From positions 2,687,501 to 2,751,500 of the forward strand of contig NZ_CP117437.1 in NCBI RefSeq assembly GCF_030687535.1: a stretch of DNA of 64,000 bases, written 5' to 3'. Shown here one piece after another: positions 51,478-60,997 of the stretch. How positions within the stretch are numbered: position 1 is the first letter of the stretch; the number at the start of each line of letters is the position of its first letter. Made by a program: the position numbers and the translations under genes. This DNA comes from Pseudomonas sp. FP2335 (GTDB lineage: Bacteria; Pseudomonadota; Gammaproteobacteria; Pseudomonadales; Pseudomonadaceae). The notes below the pieces were generated by a model. The model saw only the letters and a program-made list of their open reading frames with translations. It was not told the origin of the DNA and made no database searches.

Positions 51478-54400
51478 ATGCCGACATTCCCGCTCGATTA
51501 TTCGTCTGTGCGCGCAGTTGTTTCGGTTCCGAACAACGCCTTTGCGACCTCCCTTGAGCCCCCAGCCCTACAAGGGCGATCAGGGCAAACCGAAACGCCG
51601 CTGCCGGGTCGTGCTCCGCGCACAAGCAGCCAGCAACTGAAGCTCGTCATCCTTGAGCAGGCCTCTGGGCGCAGAAAGCGTGAGGTGACGACAAGGCCGA
51701 GCAGGGCTTTTCCAACGGATGAGCGTGCAAGGGCTGCCGACAGCAGCTTGCAAGACACGTTGGCGCGTTGGCTGGTCACCGGCAAACTCAACGCCAACCC
51801 CATTCCTCCCGATGCTTCGATCAAGCCCTTCACCGACGCTTTTGGCGAAGCCCTGCGTGAGCCAAAGGTGCAGGCCTGGTTCGCGTCCAAGGGCCTGGAT
51901 GTGTCCACCGTGCGCATCTTCAACGATGGGGTCGACGGTGAGGTGAATATCAACGGCAAAAAAGTCAGGCAACGGTTCACCACGACTGACGGCTCTGGCT
52001 GGTGGGAGGTTGGCGCGAAGGTCACCGAGGCCGTCAACAGATTGTGCCCTGACTATGCCGGGGTGCTGATGCCGGATGCAAAAACCGGTGATTTTCGCGA
52101 TGTCCGCGTGATACTTGGCTTCTATGGGGTGAATGCGCCCTCTCGACCGGCGGACGCGGCACAGTTGGGCAAGGCCCTGGAAGATAACGGCTGGCCACCC
52201 ATTACTGACGACAAGCGGGCTCACTGGCGCGAACAATTCTCGCAGCTTTTGCAGAAAAACAGCGACCGCGATACGCGCCCAGCGCTGGCGTCCCAACTGC
52301 AGGCGCTGATCAACGCTAAAGCCGAGGGCGATCAGCTCAACCTGACTGATAAGCCTGTGCTGATCGACCCCGAATCGACGCTGGCAAAAATCAGCCAGGC
52401 GCCGCGCGAGCAGTTTTTGCAATGGCTGGCGACCCCGACATTCCAGGCGTTTATCCAGAAAATCGGGCTAGGCGGCGACGATAACGTTTACCGGATCTCG
52501 AACGGGCAACTGCAACTGCGTGGCGACAACCTGCAATGGCAGTCATTACAGGCCTATCTGGACGATGAGATCGGTAAGGTCCAGGCGAACGGCAACACCC
52601 AGGAAAAAGCGGCCATTGGCACGCTGCGCACTGAGTTTGATCAACTGGTTGAAAAGAGCCAGGCGACCGGCAACGCGTTGTGCTCCCAGCCCACCTACGA
52701 TGCGCGTCAGTACCTGGCGTTTTCTAAGCTCGGGACGCCCACGACAGTCGGGCAAGTGAAGTCCGTCATCGACTGGCTCGGCAGCACGTTGCCGCCTTCG
52801 CCCATAGGCGCTGATTACGCCGGCTTGACGCCCTATACCTGGGGCCCTGGAGCGTTATCGCCAACGGATCTGGCCACATTAAGGGCCCAGGCCGCCGGGC
52901 CTGGTTCGGTGCATAGCCTACTGCGCAACCACGCGTTCCCGTCAGGCATGCCCGACGACGACCACCTGAAACTTCAACATTTCTTCGACTCGTCACAGGC
53001 CAAAACAAAAGCCCAGGCCCTGGCTCGGCTGCTGAACATGGCCGAGGTGGCCGAGGGGCGGGCGCTTTCACGGGCAACCCGGCATCAGCTCCTGGCAACC
53101 GCGATCAAGACCGGCATCACGGCAGATGTACCCGGTAAGCCGGGCGTAGTGGCGGGCCACCAGATCTATCGCGCCAGTAATCTCGGTCGTACGCTGGAGG
53201 AGGAGCGCCGAGACATTGAACGGCACTTGATCGGCAAAGGCGCGGACGCGATCACTGCGCCGCTGATTGCCCACCTGTTTTTGGCGCAGGCTGCCCCCGA
53301 GTTCCTGCTCAAGCCCGACCCTCAAGTGCCGGCGCAAGCGCCTGCAGCACTGAAGCTGTCGCCCGGGCAAGTGAGCATCGGTTCAACGTCCTGGCTCAAC
53401 CTGCGACTTGCCTGTGCCCTGTCGGAAAAACTGGGCGGCCCAGGCAGTTCGCGGGCATTGAACATTACCCAGGCCCATGCCCTTGCTCGGCTCAATCCGG
53501 TGGTAGATGAACAGGAGCAATTGATCAAAAGCCTTGGCGCGCAACCGGTGCTGGATTGGGCCGTGATGACTGGCGTGATTCCCAAGCGTACCGATGGACA
53601 TTACTCGTCAGAGGACTACCGAGCGGCCACGCAAGCGTTTGTCGACCGAGAGGTGGGCATTGGCAAGGCATTCGAAACCTTGACGAGGGATACGCCCAAT
53701 CAGACAAACCTGCTGATCAAACAACTGGCGCTACTGTTTCCCGAGATGACAGAGGAGGAGATCCGCGATTTCAGATTGCAGCCTATGGACACTGCAGCGC
53801 GGGGCCATACGGGTGTGTCTGGGCCGCTTTTAACCGACGTGATCCTTTATGAACAAGCTCCGCCGGAGCTTTTACACGTTCTTGTGCCCCCCCTGATAAA
53901 AGTGTTGAACAACCTCAAGGATTACGCGTTTGTTCATCCGAAGATTTCCTGGGAAACCTATTCCGAGCGCATCAAGCAGCTGCCGAACATTGCCTCATTG
54001 GTCGAACCCGCTGTGGACAAGCATTTGGCCGATGCCCGTAGCGCTCACGCAACGGTAATCAGGCAGATGATCGCCAACGCGCCGTTGGATGTGCGGCGAA
54101 TCCTGGAGGTTGCCGACATCCAGGTATTCAGTCTGCGTGAAGCCACGGGCAAAACCCTGCTGGACGATCAATACGAACCTGAGGGTGTGGCCGAAAAAAT
54201 CGGCAGGCAGGGGGTGTTGATTCGCTACGACACGAAAGCGACGAGCCCTACGGGTGGGTATTTAGAGTTTTTCCCGGGGTCAATGAAGATCATCAGGCGC
54301 GACGATCTGCGCGACAGCCTCAAGGTCTATGGCGGGCAAGTGAAAGAGAGAACGGTAGCGCGCAGGCGCGAGTCCTTTCGTGACGGCCTGCCGGAGTCGT

Positions 54401-55257
54401 TTGATTTTCAGGCCTATAAAAGCGGGGGGGACCCGCGTCCCAACGTAAAGTCGAACGTCATTATCGAAAAAGCAGGTGCTGCATTGCCGGGCCTGGGCCT
54501 GGAAAACTGGCCCGCGCCGGGTGCCGATTATGTACCGAACAGTTGGGCATCGGACAAAACCACTGCGATCGCCAACGCGATACTCGATGTCACCTTTGAT
54601 CAGAAGCGCACGCAACTGATCGACTATGCCAACCAGCCCACCACGTATCACAAAATACGTAACTACCCCTTCAGTTCGAGCGCGGTTTTTTCCAACCTGA
54701 ACGTGAGGACGGTGTTGAGCATGATCCCGTTTGTCGGAGCGATTGCCGATATCGCCGAAGGGAAGGTCGGGGCTGGCATCAAGGGCTTGCTGCTCGACTT
54801 CGGCTCGTTCGCCGTGACAGGCGGGGTGGCTGGGGCCAAAGCATTCTTCAAGGGCTTGAAAGTCGTTGTACCGTACGGCGGTCGTGGGTTTGCCATGCGC
54901 GGGCTCAAGGGGGCGCCGACATTGGTGCGTAGCGTGTTCAACCCGCTCGACAGCTCGATTGACGTCATGAAGACCGCCCAGCGTGCGTTGGCCGGTGAGT
55001 TTGTGACTGCTGGTGAAGGCTTTTATATGGGGGCCACTGCCTTTGAGCGATGCCGGTGGGGACTTGGGGTGTACGACACGTTGCGTGTCACCCCCGCGGC
55101 CAGCGCCACTTACCCTGGAAGCCGCCTGGGTGTGAGCCAGCAGTGCAGGTTATACGCGGTGCAGCAGGGCGTCGCGTGGTATGCGATTGACCCGCTCACC
55201 CATAAGCCAACCGGAGCCCCGCTGACTGACTTCAAGCCCGACGCCAGCACCAGTTAA
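51478..55257 (+). CDS. Very large (1259 aa) putative secreted toxin/effector-like protein
   Basis: No recognised enzymatic domain. There is no cleavable signal peptide. The N-terminal 75 residues are Ser/Pro/Arg-rich and look disordered (GRSGQTETPLPGRAPRTSS), as in type III or other secreted effectors. A long helical/mixed region follows; about 600-720 (LIAHLFLAQAAPEFLLKPDP, then STSWLNLRLACALSEKLGGP) recalls a module of very large Pseudomonas toxin-like proteins. About 1075-1130 is strongly hydrophobic and glycine-rich (TVLSMIPFVGAIADIAEG, then FGSFAVTGGVAGAKAFFKG), suggesting membrane insertion. The C-terminal 130 residues could be a small effector domain. No Hrp box, VgrG/PAAR, immunity gene or T3SS gene is adjacent. 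GAAGAGAAA precedes the ATG. Confidence 0.7.
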   Translation: MPTFPLDYSSVRAVVSVPNNAFATSLEPPALQGRSGQTETPLPGRAPRTSSQQLKLVILEQASGRRKREVTTRPSRAFPTDERARAADSSLQDTLARWLVTGKLNANPIPPDASIKPFTDAFGEALREPKVQAWFASKGLDVSTVRIFNDGVDGEVNINGKKVRQRFTTTDGSGWWEVGAKVTEAVNRLCPDYAGVLMPDAKTGDFRDVRVILGFYGVNAPSRPADAAQLGKALEDNGWPPITDDKRAHWREQFSQLLQKNSDRDTRPALASQLQALINAKAEGDQLNLTDKPVLIDPESTLAKISQAPREQFLQWLATPTFQAFIQKIGLGGDDNVYRISNGQLQLRGDNLQWQSLQAYLDDEIGKVQANGNTQEKAAIGTLRTEFDQLVEKSQATGNALCSQPTYDARQYLAFSKLGTPTTVGQVKSVIDWLGSTLPPSPIGADYAGLTPYTWGPGALSPTDLATLRAQAAGPGSVHSLLRNHAFPSGMPDDDHLKLQHFFDSSQAKTKAQALARLLNMAEVAEGRALSRATRHQLLATAIKTGITADVPGKPGVVAGHQIYRASNLGRTLEEERRDIERHLIGKGADAITAPLIAHLFLAQAAPEFLLKPDPQVPAQAPAALKLSPGQVSIGSTSWLNLRLACALSEKLGGPGSSRALNITQAHALARLNPVVDEQEQLIKSLGAQPVLDWAVMTGVIPKRTDGHYSSEDYRAATQAFVDREVGIGKAFETLTRDTPNQTNLLIKQLALLFPEMTEEEIRDFRLQPMDTAARGHTGVSGPLLTDVILYEQAPPELLHVLVPPLIKVLNNLKDYAFVHPKISWETYSERIKQLPNIASLVEPAVDKHLADARSAHATVIRQMIANAPLDVRRILEVADIQVFSLREATGKTLLDDQYEPEGVAEKIGRQGVLIRYDTKATSPTGGYLEFFPGSMKIIRRDDLRDSLKVYGGQVKERTVARRRESFRDGLPESFDFQAYKSGGDPRPNVKSNVIIEKAGAALPGLGLENWPAPGADYVPNSWASDKTTAIANAILDVTFDQKRTQLIDYANQPTTYHKIRNYPFSSSAVFSNLNVRTVLSMIPFVGAIADIAEGKVGAGIKGLLLDFGSFAVTGGVAGAKAFFKGLKVVVPYGGRGFAMRGLKGAPTLVRSVFNPLDSSIDVMKTAQRALAGEFVTAGEGFYMGATAFERCRWGLGVYDTLRVTPAASATYPGSRLGVSQQCRLYAVQQGVAWYAIDPLTHKPTGAPLTDFKPDASTS

Positions 55258-55317
55258 GCACCAGCGCCCGCGGGTTGTGCATTCCACCGCTTGAATGCAC
55301 AGCCCAGGGACGTCTTG

Positions 55318-56136
55318 TCAGTTAAGGCCCAGCTTGCCACGCAATGTGGACAGGTCTTCCGCCAGGGTGTTGACCGGACCCACCAGGGCTTTGCGGTCGT
55401 TTTCCTTCACTTTGTCGTAGGTCTCGAAACCGCCGTCCTTGGTTGTGTATTTGGCGAGGATCTTGTCGACCGTGGCGAAGTTCTTGTCGACCTTGGCCAG
55501 GAAGGCCTTGTCTTGTTTCTCGATCTGGCCACGGAACAGATCGACGATTTTCTTCGCACCATCGATGTTGCCCTGGAAGTCGTACAGGTCGGTATGGCTG
55601 TAGCGATCTTCTTCACCGGAGATCTTGGTCGCGGCGACTTCTTCCAGCAACGCGGCGGCGCCGCCAACGACTTTCTCTGGTGGAAAGGTCAGGCCGTCGA
55701 CGCGGGTCTTGAGGTCGTTGACGTCGGCGTTGAGCTTGGCAGTCAACGCCTCCAGGCCCTTGGTCGAATTTTGCGAGAACAACGCGTATTCGATGCGGTG
55801 GAAACCAGTGAAGTCTTCAGCGGTTACACCTTTCTCATGGTCATCCACCCGCGAGTCGATGGACGCATCGAGGTCGCTGAACAGCTCGGCAATCGGCTCG
55901 ATGGACTCATAGTGCACACGGGTCGGTGCGTAGAGCTTTTTGGCGGTGGCCAGGTCGCCTTTGTTGATCGCGTCGGTGAAGGCCTGGGTCTGGGTCACCA
56001 GCTCACCGATTTCTTCGGTGACGTAGATCTTGTAGTCCGACACCGGGCCTACCAGGTCCAGCGGCGCCGTGGCGGCGAAGGCGGCCAGGGGCGAAAGGGT
56101 CATTAGCAACGACAACGCGAGAGTCGACTTCTTCAT
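55318..56136 (-). CDS. efeM: EfeM-like periplasmic imelysin (M75) protein
   Basis: 272 residues with a signal peptide (LALSLLMTLSPLAAFAAT, about residues 5-22). The M75/imelysin domain carries the conserved HRIEYALF motif (about 107-114) and RYSHTDLYDFQGNIDGAKK (about 176-194). It is the cupredoxin-less version of EfeO, called EfeM. It is the last gene of efeUOBM, 28 bp after efeB. EfeM-type proteins are thought to bind and hand on ferrous iron in the periplasm. Confidence 0.87.
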   Translation of the reverse strand: MKKSTLALSLLMTLSPLAAFAATAPLDLVGPVSDYKIYVTEEIGELVTQTQAFTDAINKGDLATAKKLYAPTRVHYESIEPIAELFSDLDASIDSRVDDHEKGVTAEDFTGFHRIEYALFSQNSTKGLEALTAKLNADVNDLKTRVDGLTFPPEKVVGGAAALLEEVAATKISGEEDRYSHTDLYDFQGNIDGAKKIVDLFRGQIEKQDKAFLAKVDKNFATVDKILAKYTTKDGGFETYDKVKENDRKALVGPVNTLAEDLSTLRGKLGLN

Positions 56137-56163
56137 GGGACGGTTTCCGCTGTGGGGTTGGTT

Positions 56164-57465
56164 TCAGGTGTTGGCAGTGGTGTGAGGGTGCGTGGCGGCG
56201 AGCAGCGTGCGCCCAAGGAAATCCTCTGGCCCGGTGACGCCCGGCAAGGTGAAGAAATACCCGCCGCCGACCGGCTTGAGGTACTCCTCCAGGGGCTCGC
56301 CGTTGAGCCGGGTTTGCACGCTGATAAAGCCTTTCTCCAGGTCAGCCTGGTAGCAGATGAACAACAGCCCCATGTCCAGCTGACCGTTTTTATTGACGCC
56401 GTTGGAATAGTTGAACGGCCGGCGCAGGATCAGGTTGGCCTGGGTCTGCGGGGTACGAGGGTTGGCCAGGCGGATGTGGGCATCGAGCTTGGTCAACTTG
56501 CCCTCGGGGTCCTTGCTGTAGTCGGGCACCTGGCTTTCCTGTTTACCGTCCATGGGCGCGCCGGTGGTCTTGACGCGGCCGATGATGCTCTCCTGTTCTT
56601 GCAGGGGCGTGCGGTCCCAGCGCTCGACGAAGTTGCGGATGATGCGCACCGCCTGATAGCTGCCGTGGGCGGCCCAGGCCGGTTCGTTGCTATGGGGCTG
56701 GACCCAGACGATCTGGTCCATGGCCTTGTCATCGTTGGAATTGGGGTTGGCCGAGCCGTCGCGAAAGCCGAGGAAATTACGCGCACTCTGCGCCGGTTCC
56801 CCGGGTTTGCTCGGTGCCTGGGGCGGCACGCTGCCTTCCTGTTTCCAGCGCACCAGCAGCAGGTCCGGCAGGTTTTTCACAATGTCGCGCAGGGCGTGGA
56901 TGTTGGTGTCAGGGGTGTTGGAGCAAAATTGCAGGCTCAGGTCGCCGTGGCACTGCGCCGGTTCCAGCGCATCGTTGGGGAAACCGACCATACGGCTCAA
57001 GCGCTTGGGTTTGGCCGCTGTGAGGCCGAAGCGCTCATCAAACAACGACTCGCCGACCGACACCGTGATCGTCAAGTTATCCGGGGTGACCACCGGGCCG
57101 AGAATGCCGGAATCGGTAGGCGGCAGTTTCGGGTCGACTTGCGTCACGGCGCCGCCGGTCATCAGGAAGGCGATACGTTCGTTCAACGTGCGGAACAAGC
57201 GCTCCAGATCGTCGCGGTCGCTGGCCAGTACGTCGAACGCCACGAGCATGCCGCAGGCCGGACGCGGGGTGACGATGCCGGTTTGGTGCTTGCCGAAAAA
57301 GTCGTGATGGTCCTGGGTCTTGTCGCTGCGCGGCGCGGTGGTGACTTGCTCGGCGGCGGCCATGGCCGGGCAGCTCAGGCTGCTGCCGGCAATGGCGACG
57401 CCGGTGGCGGCCATGCCCAGCAGGACACGGCGGCGTTGGAGGTTGGTGTGTGCTGAATCACTCAT
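56164..57465 (-). CDS. efeB: EfeB deferrochelatase/DyP-type peroxidase, Tat-exported
   Basis: About 433 residues from the ATG at 57465; a GTG at 57483 that overlaps the efeO stop (GTGA) is an equally possible start. A twin-arginine signal (RRRVLLGMAATGVAIAGSS) precedes the DyP ferredoxin-like barrel: heme-side GFRDGSANPN (the GxxDG motif) and the Arg of VRIIRNFVERWDRTP are visible. EfeB is a periplasmic heme peroxidase that oxidises Fe(II) or removes iron from heme for the Efe importer. Confidence 0.92.
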   Translation of the reverse strand: MSDSAHTNLQRRRVLLGMAATGVAIAGSSLSCPAMAAAEQVTTAPRSDKTQDHHDFFGKHQTGIVTPRPACGMLVAFDVLASDRDDLERLFRTLNERIAFLMTGGAVTQVDPKLPPTDSGILGPVVTPDNLTITVSVGESLFDERFGLTAAKPKRLSRMVGFPNDALEPAQCHGDLSLQFCSNTPDTNIHALRDIVKNLPDLLLVRWKQEGSVPPQAPSKPGEPAQSARNFLGFRDGSANPNSNDDKAMDQIVWVQPHSNEPAWAAHGSYQAVRIIRNFVERWDRTPLQEQESIIGRVKTTGAPMDGKQESQVPDYSKDPEGKLTKLDAHIRLANPRTPQTQANLILRRPFNYSNGVNKNGQLDMGLLFICYQADLEKGFISVQTRLNGEPLEEYLKPVGGGYFFTLPGVTGPEDFLGRTLLAATHPHTTANT

Positions 57466-57479
57466 GTGTGCGGTCGTCT

Positions 57480-58682
57480 TCACTGCAGGCCGGAAAGGCC
57501 AAGGGCGGGATCGATTCCATCGAGTGCGGCGGCCAGAGCCTTGGCCTTGTCGGCGATCTGCTTGCGCTGATCGGCGGTCACGCTGTCATACGAGATGTAA
57601 CGGTTGTTGGTTTTGAACCCGGCGAGCTCGCTGTCGAAGGCGGCGAGGGCGCTGTCGATCTTGGGCAACAGGTCGGCGGCGGATTTGCTCAGCAGTGGGC
57701 GCATCAGTTCGACCACTTTGTGTGCAGCGTCCAGGTTGGCGGCAAAGCCAGTCAGGTCGATGTGGCTGTAGCGCTCTTCTTCCCCGCTGAGGGCACGCAC
57801 ATCCGCCAGGCTGTTGAGGTTGCGCACCACGATGCCCACCAATTGCTCCGGTGGCAGGGACTGGGCCAGCAACTGTTGCTTGAGGGTGATGACGTCGTTG
57901 AACAGACGTTGGGCAATCGGCGCCAGGCCATCCAGGCTGCGCTGCTGGAACAGGCTGTATTCAATACGATGGAAGCCACTGAAGGCCGGGTCTTGCTCGC
58001 GGCTCTCAAAGTAATCGGCACGCGCATTGATTGCGTTGTCCAACTGCGCCAGGCGTTGGGACGCTGGCGCCAGTCGCTGGTAAGCCTCGCGGGCTGGGAC
58101 GTAGAGCGACTGGGCTTGGGCCAGATCGCCGGCGTCGATGGCCTGTTGCAAGGCGCTTACGGCCTTGATCAAGGCGCCGCCCTGGCTGCTCAGGTATACC
58201 CGGAATTCCGACAGCGGGCCGATGAACGCCACCATCGACGGCTTGGCCTTGGCCTGGGCGTCGGACTCAGCCGTTGGCGTGACGTGCAAGGTGCCGCGCG
58301 GGTTGCTCAGCAGGCCGCAGGTGATGGCGTAGTCGCCGGGCAGCAGGTTGGCGTTGATCACCTGGCTCAGACCGGGGGCGATGTTTTCCCGTTCTTCGAT
58401 CACCAGCACTCCGTCGAGGATTTCCCACTCCACTGCGCGGTCGGAGCGGTTGATGATGCGAAAACTCGCACGCCCGGCCGGTACCGTCAGTGCATTCGGC
58501 TCGCAGGCGTGGCCATGAATGGTCACGGCAATTTCATTGTGATTGGTCTGGCGCTTGCTCGCGGCCAATTGTGACGCGTAGTAGAACAGGCCACCGGCGG
58601 CGATCATCACGACCACCGAGCCCGCCACGGCCCAGCGCAGGGCGCGGGGTGGCAGAGCCGGTTGAGGGGTTGGGCTGGACAA
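57480..58682 (-). CDS. efeO: EfeO periplasmic iron-binding protein (cupredoxin + imelysin)
   Basis: 400 residues. An N-terminal membrane anchor (about residues 16-37) is followed by a cupredoxin domain (about 45-135, IAVTIHGHACEPNALTVPAG, NANLLPGDYAITCGLLSN) and an M75 imelysin domain with HRIEYSLFQQ (about 240-249) and RYSHIDLTGF. It captures periplasmic iron and feeds EfeU. It starts 10 bp after the efeU stop and is translationally linked to efeB. Confidence 0.92.
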   Translation of the reverse strand: MSSPTPQPALPPRALRWAVAGSVVVMIAAGGLFYYASQLAASKRQTNHNEIAVTIHGHACEPNALTVPAGRASFRIINRSDRAVEWEILDGVLVIEERENIAPGLSQVINANLLPGDYAITCGLLSNPRGTLHVTPTAESDAQAKAKPSMVAFIGPLSEFRVYLSSQGGALIKAVSALQQAIDAGDLAQAQSLYVPAREAYQRLAPASQRLAQLDNAINARADYFESREQDPAFSGFHRIEYSLFQQRSLDGLAPIAQRLFNDVITLKQQLLAQSLPPEQLVGIVVRNLNSLADVRALSGEEERYSHIDLTGFAANLDAAHKVVELMRPLLSKSAADLLPKIDSALAAFDSELAGFKTNNRYISYDSVTADQRKQIADKAKALAAALDGIDPALGLSGLQ

Positions 58683-58692
58683 GAGGTGGTCC

Positions 58693-59526
58693 TTACTGGC
58701 TGGAAACGGAAGAAGGTTGGGCGACAGGCGAGGGCAGGAAGAACATCACCAGAGCGATCACCAGGTAAATCAGATAGGCGCCCAGGGTGCTCACGGTCGG
58801 CGCTTCCTGATAGCCGAACATCCCAGCGAGCACCGAGCCCAGCGGGCTGTCCATGGGCAGTGCCGCGCTGAAATCGAACAGCACGGTTTGCAGGTGGTTC
58901 CACACGCCGGCTTCGTGCAGGGCCTGCACCGAATTGGCGAGGATGCCGGCGGCTACGACCAGGATGAACAGGCCGGTCCAGCGGAAGAACGCCCCCAGGT
59001 TCAGGCGCATGCTGCCGCTGTAGATCAGCAAGCCCACGATGATCGCCAGGACCAGGCCGAGAAGGGCGCCGATCGGTGCGCCCGGGCCTTCGCTTTGCTG
59101 GAACACGGCCAGCAGGAAGAACACCGTTTCGAGACCTTCGCGGGCCACGGCAAAAAACACCATGGCGATCAGCGCGATCACTTGGTGCTTGGAGCCTGCC
59201 AGGGCGTGGTCGAGGGATTCATGCAGGGAATGCTTGATCGAGCGCGCCACTTTGCGCATCCAGAACACCATGGAGCTGAGAATGCCCACGGCGACCAGGC
59301 CAACGACGCCTTCGAACAGCTCCTGCTGCTTTTGCGGAAACTCTGCGCTGACCAACTCCAGGCCACCGCCCACCAGCAGCGCCAGTGCGGCGGCGAGGAA
59401 CACGCCGATCCACACCGCCGGCATCCATTGGCCACGCCCGGTCTGTTGCAGGTAACTGGCGATGATGCCAACGATCAAAGCGGCTTCAATGCCTTCGCGC
59501 AGCATGATGAGAAAGGGAACGAGCAT
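58693..59526 (-). CDS. efeU: EfeU ferrous/ferric iron permease (FTR1 family)
   Basis: 277 residues with about seven membrane helices. Both REGxE iron-binding motifs of FTR1 permeases are intact: REGIEAALIVG (about residues 10-20) and REGLETVFFLL (about 128-138). The ATG at 59526 (MLVPFLIMLREG) matches the family's usual start better than one 18 bp upstream. First gene of efeUOBM. A Fur box lies 44-56 bp upstream. The operon takes up ferrous iron across the inner membrane, often under acidic or aerobic low-iron conditions. Confidence 0.94.
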   Translation of the reverse strand: MLVPFLIMLREGIEAALIVGIIASYLQQTGRGQWMPAVWIGVFLAAALALLVGGGLELVSAEFPQKQQELFEGVVGLVAVGILSSMVFWMRKVARSIKHSLHESLDHALAGSKHQVIALIAMVFFAVAREGLETVFFLLAVFQQSEGPGAPIGALLGLVLAIIVGLLIYSGSMRLNLGAFFRWTGLFILVVAAGILANSVQALHEAGVWNHLQTVLFDFSAALPMDSPLGSVLAGMFGYQEAPTVSTLGAYLIYLVIALVMFFLPSPVAQPSSVSSQ

Positions 59527-59569
59527 TCGGCACCGCAGCGTCATTAGATAGGAAGCTAATTTGTAACAT

Positions 59570-59582
59570 AATGATACTCATT
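59570..59582. promoter_or_regulatory. Fur box upstream of efeUOBM
   Basis: AATGATACTCATT, inside ATAATGATACTCATTACTA, matches the Fur 7-1-7 consensus well. It lies 44-56 bp upstream of the efeU start and places the operon under iron control. Confidence 0.82.
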
Positions 59583-59693
59583 ACTAAACAGGAAAACTTG
59601 ACGTTTACTGAACAGTGGCTGAACGGTGGTGGTGAAGGGCGGGCGCCCTTATGATGCAGGCCCTGTTATGTGCTGCGGAATGTTCAACTGCTC

Positions 59694-60704
59694 ATGTCGG
59701 AAAAAGACACCATCTCCATCCACTTGGTGCGCGAAGCCCTGTTGCAGAGCTGTGCGCCCGGTGCGGCCACGGCTGAGGCGCTGAGCAAGGTCGGGATCGA
59801 CCCGACACTGCTGCAGCAGCCTGACGCCCGCGTACCGGCGACGGCTTACGCGCGTTTGTGGCGTTTGCTCGCACGGCGTACGGATGATGAGTTTTTCGGC
59901 ATGGACCCACGCAAGCTCAAGTCCGGCAGCCTGGCCTTCCTGTGCCGCGCCGCGATGGCGCAGCCGACCCTGGGCGCCAGCCTGGAAACGGTGTTGGGTT
60001 TTTTGTCATTGATGCTGGAGCAGATGCCTGCGCAACTGGTGCGTCAGCAGAGCCTGGCGGAAATCGTGTTGTCGGAGCCCGTGCCCAAGCGAGCATTCAC
60101 CTACTTCACTTATTGGATGATCGTCCACGGCGTGGCTTGCTGGCTGGCGGGAAGGCGCATTCCGATCCTGGCGATCGAACTGCGCTGTGAGCAGCCGGAC
60201 TTTTGTCACGACTACCAAGTGATGTTCTCTGACAACCTACGGTTTGATCGGCTGCGTACCCGCATGATCTTTTCTGCGGACTGCCTCGACCTGCCCATCA
60301 AGCGCAGCGCAGAAGAACTCAAACGTTTCCTAGCCCATGCCCCGGCCAACATCCTGGTCAAATACCGCGACCCCGAGAGCTTCGCCACCCGCATCAAACA
60401 CGACCTGCGCCAGATGCCCCCCGACACCTGGCCGGAAACCGAACGCCTCGCGGCCAACTTGTGCATCTCCGCCTCAACCCTGCGCCGACGTTTGGCGGAA
60501 GAGGGGCAGACTTATCAGGGGCTCAAGGACAGCGTGCGTAAAGAGTTGGCCATTGTGTGGTTGGCGGAACCTCAGATCAGCTTTGCCGAGATCGCGGCAC
60601 GGCTGGGGTTTGCCGATGCCAGTTCGTTTTATAAGGCGTTTCGTAAATGGTGTGGGTCGAATCCGGGGCATTATCGGAGTTTGATACTTGGCGATTCAGG
60701 CTGA
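59694..60704 (+). CDS. AraC-family transcriptional regulator (OruR/ArgR-like layout)
   Basis: 336 residues from the ATG at 59694 (MSEKDT). The N-terminal sensing domain (about residues 15-205, PF12625-like: ALLQSCAPGAATAEALSKVG) is followed by two HTH segments (AANLCISASTLRRRLAEEG, about 255-273, and FAEIAARLGFADASSFYKAF, about 303-322). Regulators of this layout control amino-acid, alkane or lipid catabolism. Divergent from efeU, but an iron-related role is not implied. Effector unknown. Confidence 0.85.
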   Translation: MSEKDTISIHLVREALLQSCAPGAATAEALSKVGIDPTLLQQPDARVPATAYARLWRLLARRTDDEFFGMDPRKLKSGSLAFLCRAAMAQPTLGASLETVLGFLSLMLEQMPAQLVRQQSLAEIVLSEPVPKRAFTYFTYWMIVHGVACWLAGRRIPILAIELRCEQPDFCHDYQVMFSDNLRFDRLRTRMIFSADCLDLPIKRSAEELKRFLAHAPANILVKYRDPESFATRIKHDLRQMPPDTWPETERLAANLCISASTLRRRLAEEGQTYQGLKDSVRKELAIVWLAEPQISFAEIAARLGFADASSFYKAFRKWCGSNPGHYRSLILGDSG

Positions 60705-60805
60705 AATAGTGCTTGGGTGCGGGATTAAGACGTAACTTACCTAGTCCTTCCTCCGTACTACAGAGCGGTCGTTCAATATTTTCAGAAGCGACCGGCATAC
60801 TTCGA

Positions 60806-60946
60806 ATGATAAGTCGTGCATTGTCACTGCCACGACTCGTACTACTGATACTGATTAGTTTTATGCATGCTCGGTGTATGTCTGCACTCGCAGGTGAGAG
60901 TGGCTTGGACAAGGAGCACCTATGCCTAGATAACCAAAATCCTTGA
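60806..60946 (+). CDS. Possible micro-ORF with signal-like N-terminus
   Basis: 46 residues beginning ISRALSLPRLVLLILISFMH, which resembles a signal peptide or one membrane helix, followed by a short polar tail. No convincing ribosome-binding site. It lies in the 293-bp gap before the next unknown gene (60705-60997), where nothing else is evident. Kept only as a low-confidence possibility. Confidence 0.2.
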   Translation: MISRALSLPRLVLLILISFMHARCMSALAGESGLDKEHLCLDNQNP

Positions 60947-60997
60947 GTCGTCGACAAGCGCAAAAATCTTAATTGTTTAACACTTGAGGTGAAAATC

